Shown piece by piece: positions 27,179-35,477 of a stretch of 64,000 nt of DNA. The position numbers were made by a program, and so were the translations under genes. This DNA comes from Chryseobacterium aquifrigidense (lineage in GTDB: Bacteria > Bacteroidota > Bacteroidia > Flavobacteriales > Weeksellaceae), in contig NZ_VFPD01000001.1 of assembly GCF_006716485.1 (NCBI RefSeq), positions 1,021,806-1,085,805 on the forward strand, read 5' to 3'. Numbering within the stretch: position 1 is the stretch's first letter; every line of letters starts with the position of its first letter. The notes under the pieces were generated by a model. It was given only the letters and a program-made list of their open reading frames with translations. It ran no database searches and was not told the origin of the DNA.

Positions 27179-29488
27179 TTAAAATTTATAAGTAGCAGTT
27201 AGTAAAAAATTTCTCGGAGTTCCAGGAAACAGCCTTAAGTAGTTCTGAGCACCGATCCAGTAGACTTTGTTCGTGATATTATTCAGATTAAAAGAAAGCT
27301 GGATAGATTTTGCCGGAGTGTAATACAGTGCCGTATCGAATGTAGTATAAGCGGGAAGTTCAAAACTTCTTGTAAACCATGGAACTTTAGAGCTTTGATA
27401 TAAAATTCCTGCACCGACTCCAAAGTCTTTTAGAAATTCAATAGTTGAAAAATTGTAGCGTGTCCAGATATTCACTGAATTTTTAGAAGTGTTTTCTTTC
27501 CTTTTTCCTACGAGATCACTGTTGGTATCATCCAGTATTTTAGCATCAATATAGCTGTAGCCTCCGTAGATATGCCATTGAGGAAGAATATGCCCTGAAA
27601 ATTCAGCTTCAAATCCGCGGCTTCGGTCAGCTCCTCTTTGTACAAGTTCATCAGGTTCAGACGGGTTATTGGCATTGATGATCATATTTTTCTGGTTAAT
27701 CTCATACACGGCAAGATTTATTGAAATCTTTCCCAAAAGCTGTGCTTTGATTCCCAGTTCTTTAAGAGCAGAAGTTAAAGGTTTGAATCTGGCTGCCGAT
27801 CCCGTAAGACTGGAGGTATTAGGCATCAGCGTTACGGTGTTGGATTGTGGTTGGTAGCCTGTAAGATAAGTCCCATAAACATTGATATAATCCGTTAAGC
27901 TATAGGTAATCCCGAATCTGTAAAGAAGTTTGTTGTTGTTAAAAGACGTCTCATTCGTTTCTTTGAAATTGGTTATATCCTGAAACCATTCCTGACGAAT
28001 TCCCGATAATATTGTAAACTTTTTCCAGGTAAAAAGATGCTGAATATACGCTGCATGAGTGGTAGTAAGGGCAGAAGGCAGAGCAGTGATCACATTAAGC
28101 GTATTAAAATCAGTGCCGTGATAATTGACCGCTCCCGGATTCAGGTCAAATGGTGTCACATTAGGCTTAGGGAGGATTGTTCCATTGTAATTGATAGTCT
28201 GATAATCTGAAGCTTTTGCAGGATTATAAGTGGAAACCACAGATCCGTTTTTTAAAAGAAAACCTCTTGCTGCATTTTGCTGTCCTCCTTTGCGTTTTTC
28301 CCAGATCTGACTGTCATAGCCTATCAAAGCCTGATGCTGAACTGAACCGGTTTTGAATTTAAAATTAAAATAAGCATTGATATTATCTGTTGCCCAGTTT
28401 TGATTCCTTTGTACAAACTGCATCATGGCAAGGCTGGAAATCGGTTTGTTATCCATATCCGGGACAAAAGAATTGGTAGTTCTGTGCTCCTGCAGGTTTT
28501 CTCTCCAGTATTGTTTCATATAAGAAGCATTAAAGCTGATAGACTGATTGAAATGATGGGCAACGCTTCCCATTAAAATTAATTCCCTGGTTTTAAAAAA
28601 ATCATCAGGAGCTCCCAGATTCAAAGATCTTGGCGTACTGTACAAATCTGTTTTTCCAGCCACTGCCCCGAAAATCGGCTGTCCACGGTCTAAATTTCCA
28701 TACAGATCATTGAAAATCATCTCTACATTCACGGATGTTTTTTCATTAGGAACAAAAGTGATAGAAGGAGAGATCAGAATACCACTGTTTTTAACATGAT
28801 CCCTGAATGAATGAGCATTCTGATATGCTCCGTTAAAACGGTATAGTAAGGTTTTGCTCTTATTTAAAGGACCTGTGAGGTCCGTGGTGATACGGTGGGT
28901 ATCAAAACTCCCCCCTGACAAACTGATTTCGTGACGGGGATTGGATAACGGTTTTTTCGTAACCATATTGATTGTTCCGCCGGGATCTACACTGGACATG
29001 GTAATACTGGCCGGACCTTTGAAAACTTCCACCCGTTCTATATTGGAAGTCATAGGTTGCAAAAAATAATATTGTCTTGTCCGCATTCCATTGATGATCT
29101 GGCCTTCTTCATTCTGGCTGATTCCACGGATGTTGTATTGATTATAATAGCTGGAAGGAGAAACTCCGTTCACATTTTTCATAACATCTCCAAGCTGGAA
29201 AGCCTGGCGGTCATTAATCAGTTCCTTGGTAACGGTATTGAGCGTTAAAGGGAGATCTTTATTTTTCATCGCAATCTTAGTAGCGGCGAAAGAGTAGCCG
29301 GAAGTATAATCTTTAGACTTTCTTCCGATAACCTCAACAGTTTGAACCACTGTAGATAAGGAATCTTCAGAATGGGACTGAGCATACAGAAATGAAGATG
29401 CGGTGAGGAAACTTAAACTAAAAAGTTTCGCAGAGTTTGGGGAAATACAATGAATTATTCCCGAATAATTAAAATTACTGGTAATCAT
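27179..29488 (-). CDS. TonB-dependent siderophore-type receptor
   Basis: 769 residues from the ATG at 29488, chosen because the signal peptide (SLSFLTASSFLYAQ) then has a suitable length; 29521 is the alternative. A plug domain with VQTVEVIGRKSKDYTSGYSF (TonB-box region), PLTLNTVTKELINDRQ, YNIRGISQNEEGQIINGMRTRQYYF, IERVEVFKGPASITMSSVDPGGTINMVTKKP is followed by a beta-barrel ending FLLTATYKF. The RQ...VNGVSP and GPAS...DPGGTIN patterns are those of the FhuA/FoxA/FpvA siderophore class. It imports a ferric siderophore or another metallophore across the outer membrane using TonB. Confidence 0.93.
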   Translation of the reverse strand: MITSNFNYSGIIHCISPNSAKLFSLSFLTASSFLYAQSHSEDSLSTVVQTVEVIGRKSKDYTSGYSFAATKIAMKNKDLPLTLNTVTKELINDRQAFQLGDVMKNVNGVSPSSYYNQYNIRGISQNEEGQIINGMRTRQYYFLQPMTSNIERVEVFKGPASITMSSVDPGGTINMVTKKPLSNPRHEISLSGGSFDTHRITTDLTGPLNKSKTLLYRFNGAYQNAHSFRDHVKNSGILISPSITFVPNEKTSVNVEMIFNDLYGNLDRGQPIFGAVAGKTDLYSTPRSLNLGAPDDFFKTRELILMGSVAHHFNQSISFNASYMKQYWRENLQEHRTTNSFVPDMDNKPISSLAMMQFVQRNQNWATDNINAYFNFKFKTGSVQHQALIGYDSQIWEKRKGGQQNAARGFLLKNGSVVSTYNPAKASDYQTINYNGTILPKPNVTPFDLNPGAVNYHGTDFNTLNVITALPSALTTTHAAYIQHLFTWKKFTILSGIRQEWFQDITNFKETNETSFNNNKLLYRFGITYSLTDYINVYGTYLTGYQPQSNTVTLMPNTSSLTGSAARFKPLTSALKELGIKAQLLGKISINLAVYEINQKNMIINANNPSEPDELVQRGADRSRGFEAEFSGHILPQWHIYGGYSYIDAKILDDTNSDLVGKRKENTSKNSVNIWTRYNFSTIEFLKDFGVGAGILYQSSKVPWFTRSFELPAYTTFDTALYYTPAKSIQLSFNLNNITNKVYWIGAQNYLRLFPGTPRNFLLTATYKF

Positions 29489-29619
29489 GAACAGGGATAT
29501 ACGGGCAGTAAAAATGCCCATTAATAAAAGGATATCTTTAATTGTGTGAAAACACAGGTATCCACGGAATCACAGTACAGACTAGGAAATCTGTAAACGA
29601 AAAATCAGGGCAGCATTGA

Positions 29620-29973
29620 TTAAGCTACCGCGGAAAATAAGGCTGGGGGAGCTCTGGAGCTGAAAAAATCGAGAAGACAACGATAAGAAACGGCTTTTGG
29701 CTGTGGCATTTCGTTATCCTTGGTAGTATCAATGGCAAAATCCAGATTTAAGGGTTCAGGGAGAAGAACATTAGCCATATGCATATGAAGGGCACACTGG
29801 CATTCGTCGTCCTGTGAAAAGGAAGGAATTTTCTCTTCTTTTGACCCCTTTTTATAGATTACTTTACTTTTGGTGTGTCTGGCATGATCAAGACATGTGG
29901 TTACCCCGCTGACATTTGAAACAAATATCAGAAGTAAAGAAAAAACAAAAAAGACTCTGAGAAATTTTTGCAT
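29620..29973 (-). CDS. Small exported protein, Cys/His/Met-rich, unknown function
   Basis: 117 residues from the ATG at 29973. The TTG at 29994 is less likely. An N-terminal hydrophobic segment (FLRVFFVFSLLLIFVSNVSG) looks like a signal or anchor. The mature part has TCLDHARHTKS and DECQCALHMHMANVLLPE, a cluster of Cys, His and Met that could bind a metal. I do not recognise a family with certainty. First gene of the TonB receptor and ABC-2 operon (131 bp ahead of it), so a periplasmic metal-handling role is an inference from context. Confidence 0.6.
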   Translation of the reverse strand: MQKFLRVFFVFSLLLIFVSNVSGVTTCLDHARHTKSKVIYKKGSKEEKIPSFSQDDECQCALHMHMANVLLPEPLNLDFAIDTTKDNEMPQPKAVSYRCLLDFFSSRAPPALFSAVA

Positions 29974-30278
29974 AATAGAAAAGCAAATGTACAATTTAAT
30001 TTGATAAAAATTGAATGATAAAGAAAAGTACGAGATATTTTCTTCTAAAAAGCAACAATAAATTCAGTTCTTACTATCATTTCCTGGATCGGAAAAATTT
30101 TCTTTTTGAGTTCGAAGCAATATAGATAGATTAATGATATGAGATAAAGTAAATATAAAAAACTACGGTATTTCGTATGTTTTTGCAGATAGGTTTGTAT
30201 TGTAAATATTTACTAGTCAGTTTGTTTTGCTTTGGCGCCTGGTTATTGATTCTGAAGTATTGTAAAAATAAGTACATT
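29974..30278. other. Intergenic region between the divergent metal-type operon and the Rid gene
   Basis: 305 bp, AT-rich. Holds a 12-bp palindrome GTAAATATTTAC (30202-30213). No ORF with coding character on either strand; the open frame running into the Rid gene from 30177 is hydrophobic and starts without a ribosome-binding site. Confidence 0.4.
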
Positions 30279-30665
30279 ATGAATACTAAAGAATTCAGAA
30301 CTTTTGATATGCCCTGTAAAAAGGGATATGGCTATGTGCAATCTGTTAAAAGCGGTGACACGGTGTGGATTTCCGGACAATTAGGCCACGATATGGAAGG
30401 AAATCTCGCAGAAGGAATGGACAATCAATTCAGGCAGACTTATCAGAATATAGGAAAGTTGCTGATTGAGTTTGGACTCAATGCCGGCCACGTCACAGAA
30501 GAAGTTATCTATGTCACGGATATGCAGGAAGGATTTGAAAGCAGAAAAGTTTTTGGAAAGGAATTTTATGGTGAGTCCTGCATCGTTGCCAGTACCATAG
30601 TGGGAGTGACTGCGCTGGCACTTCCCGGACAAAAAGTGGAAATTAAAATTACAGCCAAAGTTTAA
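30279..30665 (+). CDS. Rid-family (RidA/YjgF-like) protein
   Basis: 128 residues from the ATG at 30279. The longer frame from 30177 adds 34 hydrophobic residues and is rejected. The fold is read from GYGYVQSVKSGDTVWISGQLGHDMEGN, the helix FRQTYQNIGKLLIEFGLNAGHVTEEVIYVTDM, and the closing STIVGVTALALPGQKVEIKITAKV. RidA deaminases remove reactive enamines and carry an Arg just before the T-[IL]-V strand; here that position is Ser, so this member may belong to a non-deaminase Rid subgroup. Monocistronic. Confidence 0.82.
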   Translation: MNTKEFRTFDMPCKKGYGYVQSVKSGDTVWISGQLGHDMEGNLAEGMDNQFRQTYQNIGKLLIEFGLNAGHVTEEVIYVTDMQEGFESRKVFGKEFYGESCIVASTIVGVTALALPGQKVEIKITAKV

Positions 30666-30790
30666 AGATTTTTATAATAAACCTGTTTATACTTTTTTAG
30701 CTGGCATATGATTGAAATCATATTCGGTGGTATCAACACTTAATTATATTTGGGCATTGAAAATTTCATATTTCTGACAAATTACAGTAT

Positions 30791-30820
30791 GACCTCCCAT
30801 TGATTCGGGAGGTTTTTTTG
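30791..30820 (+). terminator. Terminator downstream of the Rid gene
   Basis: ACCTCCC / GGGAGGT hairpin, seven-base T-run. Confidence 0.85.
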
Positions 30821-30966
30821 TGGGATAATTAAATAAATAATCTTTGCGCAGATCGGTAGCTATACTTACAAAGTACAGAATTTTTTTTATGACCATAATC
30901 ATAACTCTATTAATAGAGATTTATTAATTTTGAAATGTTAATCAAATTTTTTTTTATAAGTTTTTT

Positions 30967-30994
30967 ATCCTTGGAGAAATCCGGGGATTTTTCT
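30967..30994 (+). terminator. Orphan terminator-like hairpin A
   Basis: ATCCTTGGA / TCCGGGGAT (with two G-U pairs), GAAA tetraloop, followed by TTTTTC. There is no gene directly upstream. Near-identical to hairpins at 31296 and 32817. Confidence 0.7.
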
Positions 30995-31097
30995 TTTAAA
31001 TTATAGCCTCACGTGGAATAAAAAATAGGCAGATCAAAACATTGTACTATTCAACAACACACCTCAGGGATCAAACAAAACGGAGAAATTTACAAAC

Positions 31098-31186
31098 AAA
31101 ATCTACACGACTGCAATTTTATACCTACAGAATTGCTTTGTTACTTCCTTAATGATCATTGTACATTTGCACATAATAAAAAGTAC
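31098..31186 (+). repeat. Promoter repeat, copy 1
   Basis: About 89 bp that recur, with roughly a quarter of positions changed, at 31416-31505. Contains TTG (31138-31140), 21 bp, and TACATTTG (31162-31169), a consensus Bacteroidetes promoter. No gene follows it. Confidence 0.75.
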
Positions 31187-31295
31187 TGATGAAAATTCAT
31201 CACCTCCTTTGAAAGCGGTTACATAATTTAACATTAATAAACGTCCATATATTAATAAAGAAATAACATATTTCATGTTATATTGATTTGATTTT

Positions 31296-31323
31296 ATCCC
31301 CGGAGAGATCCGGGGATTTTTAT
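31296..31323 (+). terminator. Orphan terminator-like hairpin B
   Basis: Perfect ATCCCCGGA / TCCGGGGAT stem with a GAGA tetraloop and T-run. Ends the unit that begins with promoter copy 1. Confidence 0.8.
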
Positions 31324-31415
31324 GATAATACATTAAATTCTGATGTATAAAGGGCATTACTTTTCTCATTCATGTAGAATTTATTATTCTAAATAGGTTG
31401 ATAAGAAGCACCATT

Positions 31416-31505
31416 AAAATCTACACCCACTATAATTTATATCTACAGAATTGCTTCGTGACTACAGTAATCATCATTGTAGATTTGCCCCATAATAAAA
31501 GGTAC
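31416..31505 (+). repeat. Promoter repeat, copy 2
   Basis: Second copy of the repeat at 31098. The -7 box is TAGATTTG (31480-31487); the -33 position reads TTC instead of TTG. It lies 53 bp before the T9SS gene and is probably its promoter. Confidence 0.7.
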
Positions 31506-31557
31506 CTTATCAAAACGATCGTTCATTAATTTATATCTCAACTAAAATTATTACAGA

Positions 31558-32691
31558 ATGAAAAAAACTTATTTTCTACTTCTTTTAGCATTTTCAGGGT
31601 TAAGCTTCGGGCAAACGAACCATACCTGTTCTACTGCCAGAGAGGTCTCCCAATTCCCCTATACGTTTGATCAGACAGATGGAATAACATCTCCAGCTGA
31701 TGGCTTGAAAAATACTTGTCCGGATACAATGAATGATGGTCTTTGGTATTCCTTTAAAGGTGATGGGAGTTATATCAGTATTAAAGCTACTACTACATCT
31801 GATTGGGATCATCAGATAGGAGTATATACAGGAGATTGTACTGATCTTATATGTGGGGCAACAGTAGATGAAAAAGGGTACGGTATAGGAAATGCTGAAA
31901 CACTTACCATTTCCACTTTACCGGGAACGACCTACTATGTAAATGTTGGTCAGAGTTCTGGTAGTGACCTTCCAGAGGGGAATTTCAAAATAGAAATAAG
32001 CAAGATCAACGTATCTCTTATACCCTCTAATGATAAGTGTTCAACAGCCAAACAAGTTCCTCAATTGCCATATGCATGGATTCAGATCGATGGTGTTGAT
32101 GCTATCAATGATGGCTTGATAACGACTTGTTCAGATGGAATGAATGATGGTCTTTGGTATTCTTTTACAGGAGACGGAAAGAATACAACCATTAAAGCTA
32201 TTACTCTTTCTGAGTGGGATCATCAAATAGGAGTATATACCGGAAATTGTAATGATCTTGTATGTGTAGAAACAGTAGATAATGAAATACAATCTGGTAT
32301 AGGAAAAGTTGAAACACTTACCATTTCCACTGTACCGGGAACTAAATATTATATAAATGTTGGCCAGAATGAAGGTAATACTGATGCAAAAGAGGGAAAT
32401 TTCATTATTGAGATCACTACAGAAGCTTCACTGGCTACTAATGAAATTTCTGGTTCAAAAGCTGGCAGCCTTATTAAATTATATCCCAATCCTTTCATAG
32501 ATGCATTACATATTTCAGATAGTACCAAAGTAAGGTCAATTTCGATCCTTGATATTTCAGGGAAGCTGATCAAAACTATAGATAAACCCAATGCTGTTCT
32601 TTATTTAGAAGATCTGAAACAAGGAGGATATTTCATTACTTTGCACCAGAAAGATGGCTCTAAACAAACGCTGAAAGTGATTAAGAAATAA
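31558..32691 (+). CDS. Secreted two-repeat protein with T9SS sorting domain
   Basis: 377 residues. Signal peptide ending SFGQ (about residue 19). Two homologous repeats of about 130 residues follow: first NHTCSTAREVSQFPYTF ... DGLWYSFKGDGSY ... WDHQIGVYTGDC ... LPGTTYYVNVGQ; second NDKCSTAKQVPQLPYAW ... DGLWYSFTGDGKN ... WDHQIGVYTGNC ... VPGTKYYINVGQ. The last 75 residues are a T9SS sorting domain (LIKLYPNPFIDALHIS, ISILDISGKLIKTI, GGYFITLHQKDG, ending VIKK). Each repeat has paired cysteines and a beta-sandwich look, like the PPC-type or carbohydrate-binding domains of secreted flavobacterial proteins. The role is unknown. Confidence 0.85.
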   Translation: MKKTYFLLLLAFSGLSFGQTNHTCSTAREVSQFPYTFDQTDGITSPADGLKNTCPDTMNDGLWYSFKGDGSYISIKATTTSDWDHQIGVYTGDCTDLICGATVDEKGYGIGNAETLTISTLPGTTYYVNVGQSSGSDLPEGNFKIEISKINVSLIPSNDKCSTAKQVPQLPYAWIQIDGVDAINDGLITTCSDGMNDGLWYSFTGDGKNTTIKAITLSEWDHQIGVYTGNCNDLVCVETVDNEIQSGIGKVETLTISTVPGTKYYINVGQNEGNTDAKEGNFIIEITTEASLATNEISGSKAGSLIKLYPNPFIDALHISDSTKVRSISILDISGKLIKTIDKPNAVLYLEDLKQGGYFITLHQKDGSKQTLKVIKK

Positions 32692-33202
32692 TCAGCGTAT
32701 AGTATCAATAGCCCTTATACAAAATGTATTAAATTGATGAACAAAGTTGAAAACTTTGTCTATTCATAAAAAGCAACTCATCTCATATTTGAGTTTTCAT
32801 GGTTATTAGTTTTTTTATCCCCGGTTAGTCCGGGGGTTTTTCTTTTTATAACTTAGGGTAAAAATCAAATGGATGACCATACAATATTCAAGCGGCTGTA
32901 GACACAGATCCTGTGAATATACTAGATCCAAATTTTCTACTTTCACCTTATGATACTTTGTTAAAAAACGGTCAGATGAAGTCTGGAAAAGCAATTGACT
33001 CTGATGTAACAGTTTTGAGATGATAATTGTCTTCATTATATAGTTAAAATAATATAACCATCCTTACACAGGCTGCAAAGTATTGAGTTAAATAAAATGG
33101 AAAACGTTTTAACAGAAACTAATATGAAGCCTTTAGCCAGCATCTTAACCATTAGATACTAATGATTACAGAAAGATTTATTAATTCTCTAACAATAACC
33201 TC
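32692..33202. other. Intergenic region with a terminator and a possible coding remnant
   Basis: 511 bp. Contains the terminator at 32817 and, at 32877-33023 on the plus strand, a start-less 48-codon frame whose tail reads like protein (AVDTDPVNILDPNF ... SPYDTLLKNGQ). Nothing else is recognisable. Confidence 0.4.
32817..32843 (+). terminator. Terminator C, after the two-repeat T9SS gene
   Basis: CCCCGG / CCGGGG stem, TTAGT loop, T-run; sister of the hairpins at 30967 and 31296. Confidence 0.8.
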
Positions 33203-34948
33203 ATGAAAGTATATACATTTATTCTGATTCTATTGATTTTTTTTCCGATACCCGCCGTACAGGCTCAACAAACAGTATGGGTCAGTCAGCAGGAAAAGGG
33301 AAGTCTGTACAGTATTCAGGATAGTGTAATGATCCGTACAAAAGATGGAGAGGAGATTTCTGCAATTGTGGTAAGTAAAAAAGATGACCATACTCCACGA
33401 CCTGTCATATTACAATTCACAATCTATGTTCGGGATCAGGGACGCGATATGCAGTCGCTTAAAGAAGCTGCAGATAGAGGTTATGTAGGTGTTATGGCGT
33501 ATACAAGAGGAAAGCGCTTCAGCAAATCTGAAATTTATCCGTATGAAACTGATGGAAAAGATGCCTATGATGTCATTGACTGGATCAGCAAACAGCCATG
33601 GTGTAATGGCAAAGTAGGAATGTATGGAGGAAGCTACAATGGTTTCACACAATGGGCAGCAGCAAAAAATCTTCATCCTGCACTGAAAACGATTGTTCCT
33701 TACGTTGCCAATCGTCCGGGAATGGGACTTCCCATGGAAAATAATATTTTTATCAATCCCAATTACGAATGGTCTTTTTACGTAAGCAATAATAAATATC
33801 TGGATAATAAAACGGGGGATGACAGGAAGAGGTTCCGTGATATGATGTTCAGATGGTGGGAAACCGGAGTAGCCTACAATAAAATGGACAGTATTGATGG
33901 TACACCAAACCGGCTTTTTCAGCGTTGGATAAGTCATCCTGCCTTTGATTCTTATTGGCAGAATATGGCTCCGTATAAAGAAGATTTTGCAAGGATTACT
34001 ATTCCCGTATTGGCATTTGACGGTTATTATAATGATTCTCAGAATTCAGGAATTTATTATCTGCGCGAGCTCAATAAATACAGTCCCCACACTCCGGTTT
34101 ATCTGGTGATTGGGCCTTATGGTCACTTTGGAACACAAATGGGGGGACAGGAAGTTATCAATGGATATACAGTCAGTAAAAATGCTTTATTCCCTATCAA
34201 GGAATACACATATCAGTGGCTGGATTATATTCTGAACGGTACAGAAAAACCGGCTTTTCTGAAAGATAAAATCAATTATCAGGTCATGGGAACGGATGAA
34301 TGGCGAAGTGCAGCTTCACTGGAGGCTATGCATAACACTTATTTGAAATTCTATCTAAGTTCGTATAAAGTCAGCAATAATGAGTATTTGCTAAGACGAA
34401 ATAAGCCTGAACCCAATCAGTTTTTGATTCAGAAAATAGATTTTGCAGATCGTACAATCAATAATAATGACTATTATCCTGATCCTGTTATTCGGGAAAG
34501 TGTATCCGATAACGGTTATATTTTCATGAGTGACCCTCTGGATGCTATGATTGTGAACGGATCATTTTTAGGAAATATAAAACTGAGTATCAACAAAAAA
34601 GATGTAGATCTGGGAGTTACCCTTTATGAACTCACACCTGGAGGCCAATATTTTCATCTTTCCTATTATATCGGCCGTGCGAGCTATAGCAAAGACAATA
34701 CTAAAAGAAAATTGTTGACCCCAGGTAAAAAAGAAACCATCATATTTGAAAATACCCACCTGATCAGCAAACAGCTGCAGAAAGGAAGCCGGTTGGTAGT
34801 GGTGCTGAATGTCAACAAAAATCCTTTCTCAGAACTGAACTATGGAAGCGGAAAAACAGTAACCACGGAAACCATTGCCGATGCAAAAGAACCCTTGATT
34901 GTCCAATGGTTTAATGATAGTTTTGTTGAGGTTCCTGTTTTAAAATAA
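33203..34948 (+). CDS. CocE/NonD-family serine hydrolase, exported
   Basis: 581 residues. A signal peptide (IPAVQAQQ) is followed by an alpha/beta-hydrolase with the X-Pro dipeptidyl-peptidase/cocaine-esterase layout: MIRTKDGEEISAIVV, GYVGVMAYTRGKRFS, nucleophile Ser144 in YGGSYNGFTQW, ANRPGMGLPMENN, and LVIGPYGHFGTQMGG (acid/His region). A C-terminal jelly-roll begins near 410. Relatives include glutaryl-7-ACA acylases, alpha-amino-acid ester hydrolases and cocaine esterase; the real substrate is unknown. Directly downstream is the remnant of an M1 peptidase, which may indicate a former peptide-degrading cluster. Confidence 0.9.
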   Translation: MKVYTFILILLIFFPIPAVQAQQTVWVSQQEKGSLYSIQDSVMIRTKDGEEISAIVVSKKDDHTPRPVILQFTIYVRDQGRDMQSLKEAADRGYVGVMAYTRGKRFSKSEIYPYETDGKDAYDVIDWISKQPWCNGKVGMYGGSYNGFTQWAAAKNLHPALKTIVPYVANRPGMGLPMENNIFINPNYEWSFYVSNNKYLDNKTGDDRKRFRDMMFRWWETGVAYNKMDSIDGTPNRLFQRWISHPAFDSYWQNMAPYKEDFARITIPVLAFDGYYNDSQNSGIYYLRELNKYSPHTPVYLVIGPYGHFGTQMGGQEVINGYTVSKNALFPIKEYTYQWLDYILNGTEKPAFLKDKINYQVMGTDEWRSAASLEAMHNTYLKFYLSSYKVSNNEYLLRRNKPEPNQFLIQKIDFADRTINNNDYYPDPVIRESVSDNGYIFMSDPLDAMIVNGSFLGNIKLSINKKDVDLGVTLYELTPGGQYFHLSYYIGRASYSKDNTKRKLLTPGKKETIIFENTHLISKQLQKGSRLVVVLNVNKNPFSELNYGSGKTVTTETIADAKEPLIVQWFNDSFVEVPVLK

Positions 34949-34961
34949 CCAATATTTCCAT

Positions 34962-35348
34962 ATGATTAAGACTATTATAAATGATGATGAGAAATTTTTA
35001 AAAATTCTACATGGGCTAAATACACAATTTTATCATAAGGTCGTCACCACAAAACAAATTGAAAATTATATCAATAGTCAGTCAGGACTAGATTTTAATG
35101 CTGTGTTTGATCAGTATCTGAGAACTACCCAAATTCCAGTACTGGAATATTTTATAAAAGACCATCAATTGCAGTATCGATTTACAAATTGTATTCATAA
35201 TTTTTCAATGCCAATGAAGATTATCGGTATTGAAGACTGGTTTTCACCAAGTACTTCCTGGCAGTCATATGATTTGGGAAATACATTTATTGATCAAGTT
35301 GATATTGATCCTGATTTCTATATAAAAAAGTTGAAAGTAAAAGAATAA
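34962..35348 (+). pseudogene. C-terminal fragment of an M1-family metallopeptidase
   Basis: 128 residues that align to the last part of flavobacterial M1 aminopeptidases: IINDDEKFLKILHGLNTQFYHKVVTTKQIENYINSQSGLDFNAVFDQYLRTTQIPVLEYFI, then QYRFTNCIHNFSMPMKI. The catalytic domain with HExxH and the downstream Glu is absent, and the 13 bp before the ATG run straight into the CocE-type gene, so the N-terminal four fifths appear deleted. A separate function for the stub cannot be excluded. Best read as a decayed gene whose front was replaced or lost when the upstream hydrolase arrived. Confidence 0.75.
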
Positions 35349-35444
35349 CTTTTAAAGTTGTAATATAGCTGTAGAGATTTAATCAGGTGGTAATTTTAAA
35401 ACAGCGGTCCCGGCTGTATATATACGAAAAAGTGTTAATTTTTT

Positions 35445-35467
35445 TTAATCGAATGATTATTCGTTTA
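35445..35467. promoter_or_regulatory. Operator of the TetR gene (CGAAT-N4-ATTCG)
   Basis: Perfect 5-bp arms CGAAT / ATTCG around GATT. It lies directly before and partly against the -7 box. A sister site is at 36081-36100. Confidence 0.65.
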
Positions 35468-35473
35468 TATTTG
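35466..35473 (+). promoter_or_regulatory. -7 box of the TetR gene
   Basis: TATATTTG, exact TAnnTTTG match, only 4 bp before the GTG start codon, which implies a leaderless or nearly leaderless mRNA. Confidence 0.55.
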
Positions 35474-35477
35474 CAGA

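Larger units (their letters stand above)
30666..31557. other. Long intergenic region with duplicated promoter and terminator units
   Basis: 892 bp without a credible gene. It contains a terminator at 30791, a terminator-like hairpin at 30967, promoter repeat copy 1 (31098-31186), a second hairpin at 31296, and promoter repeat copy 2 (31416-31505), then the two-repeat T9SS gene at 31558. Only about 110 bp remain between copy 1 and the hairpin after it. Confidence 0.7.

Noticed and set aside
30177..30278. N-terminal extension of the Rid protein
   Set aside because: Hydrophobic residues foreign to the Rid fold; the fold starts at the ATG at 30279.
32815..33036. 73-codon minus-strand open frame
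   Set aside because: It covers a terminator hairpin and has random-looking composition.
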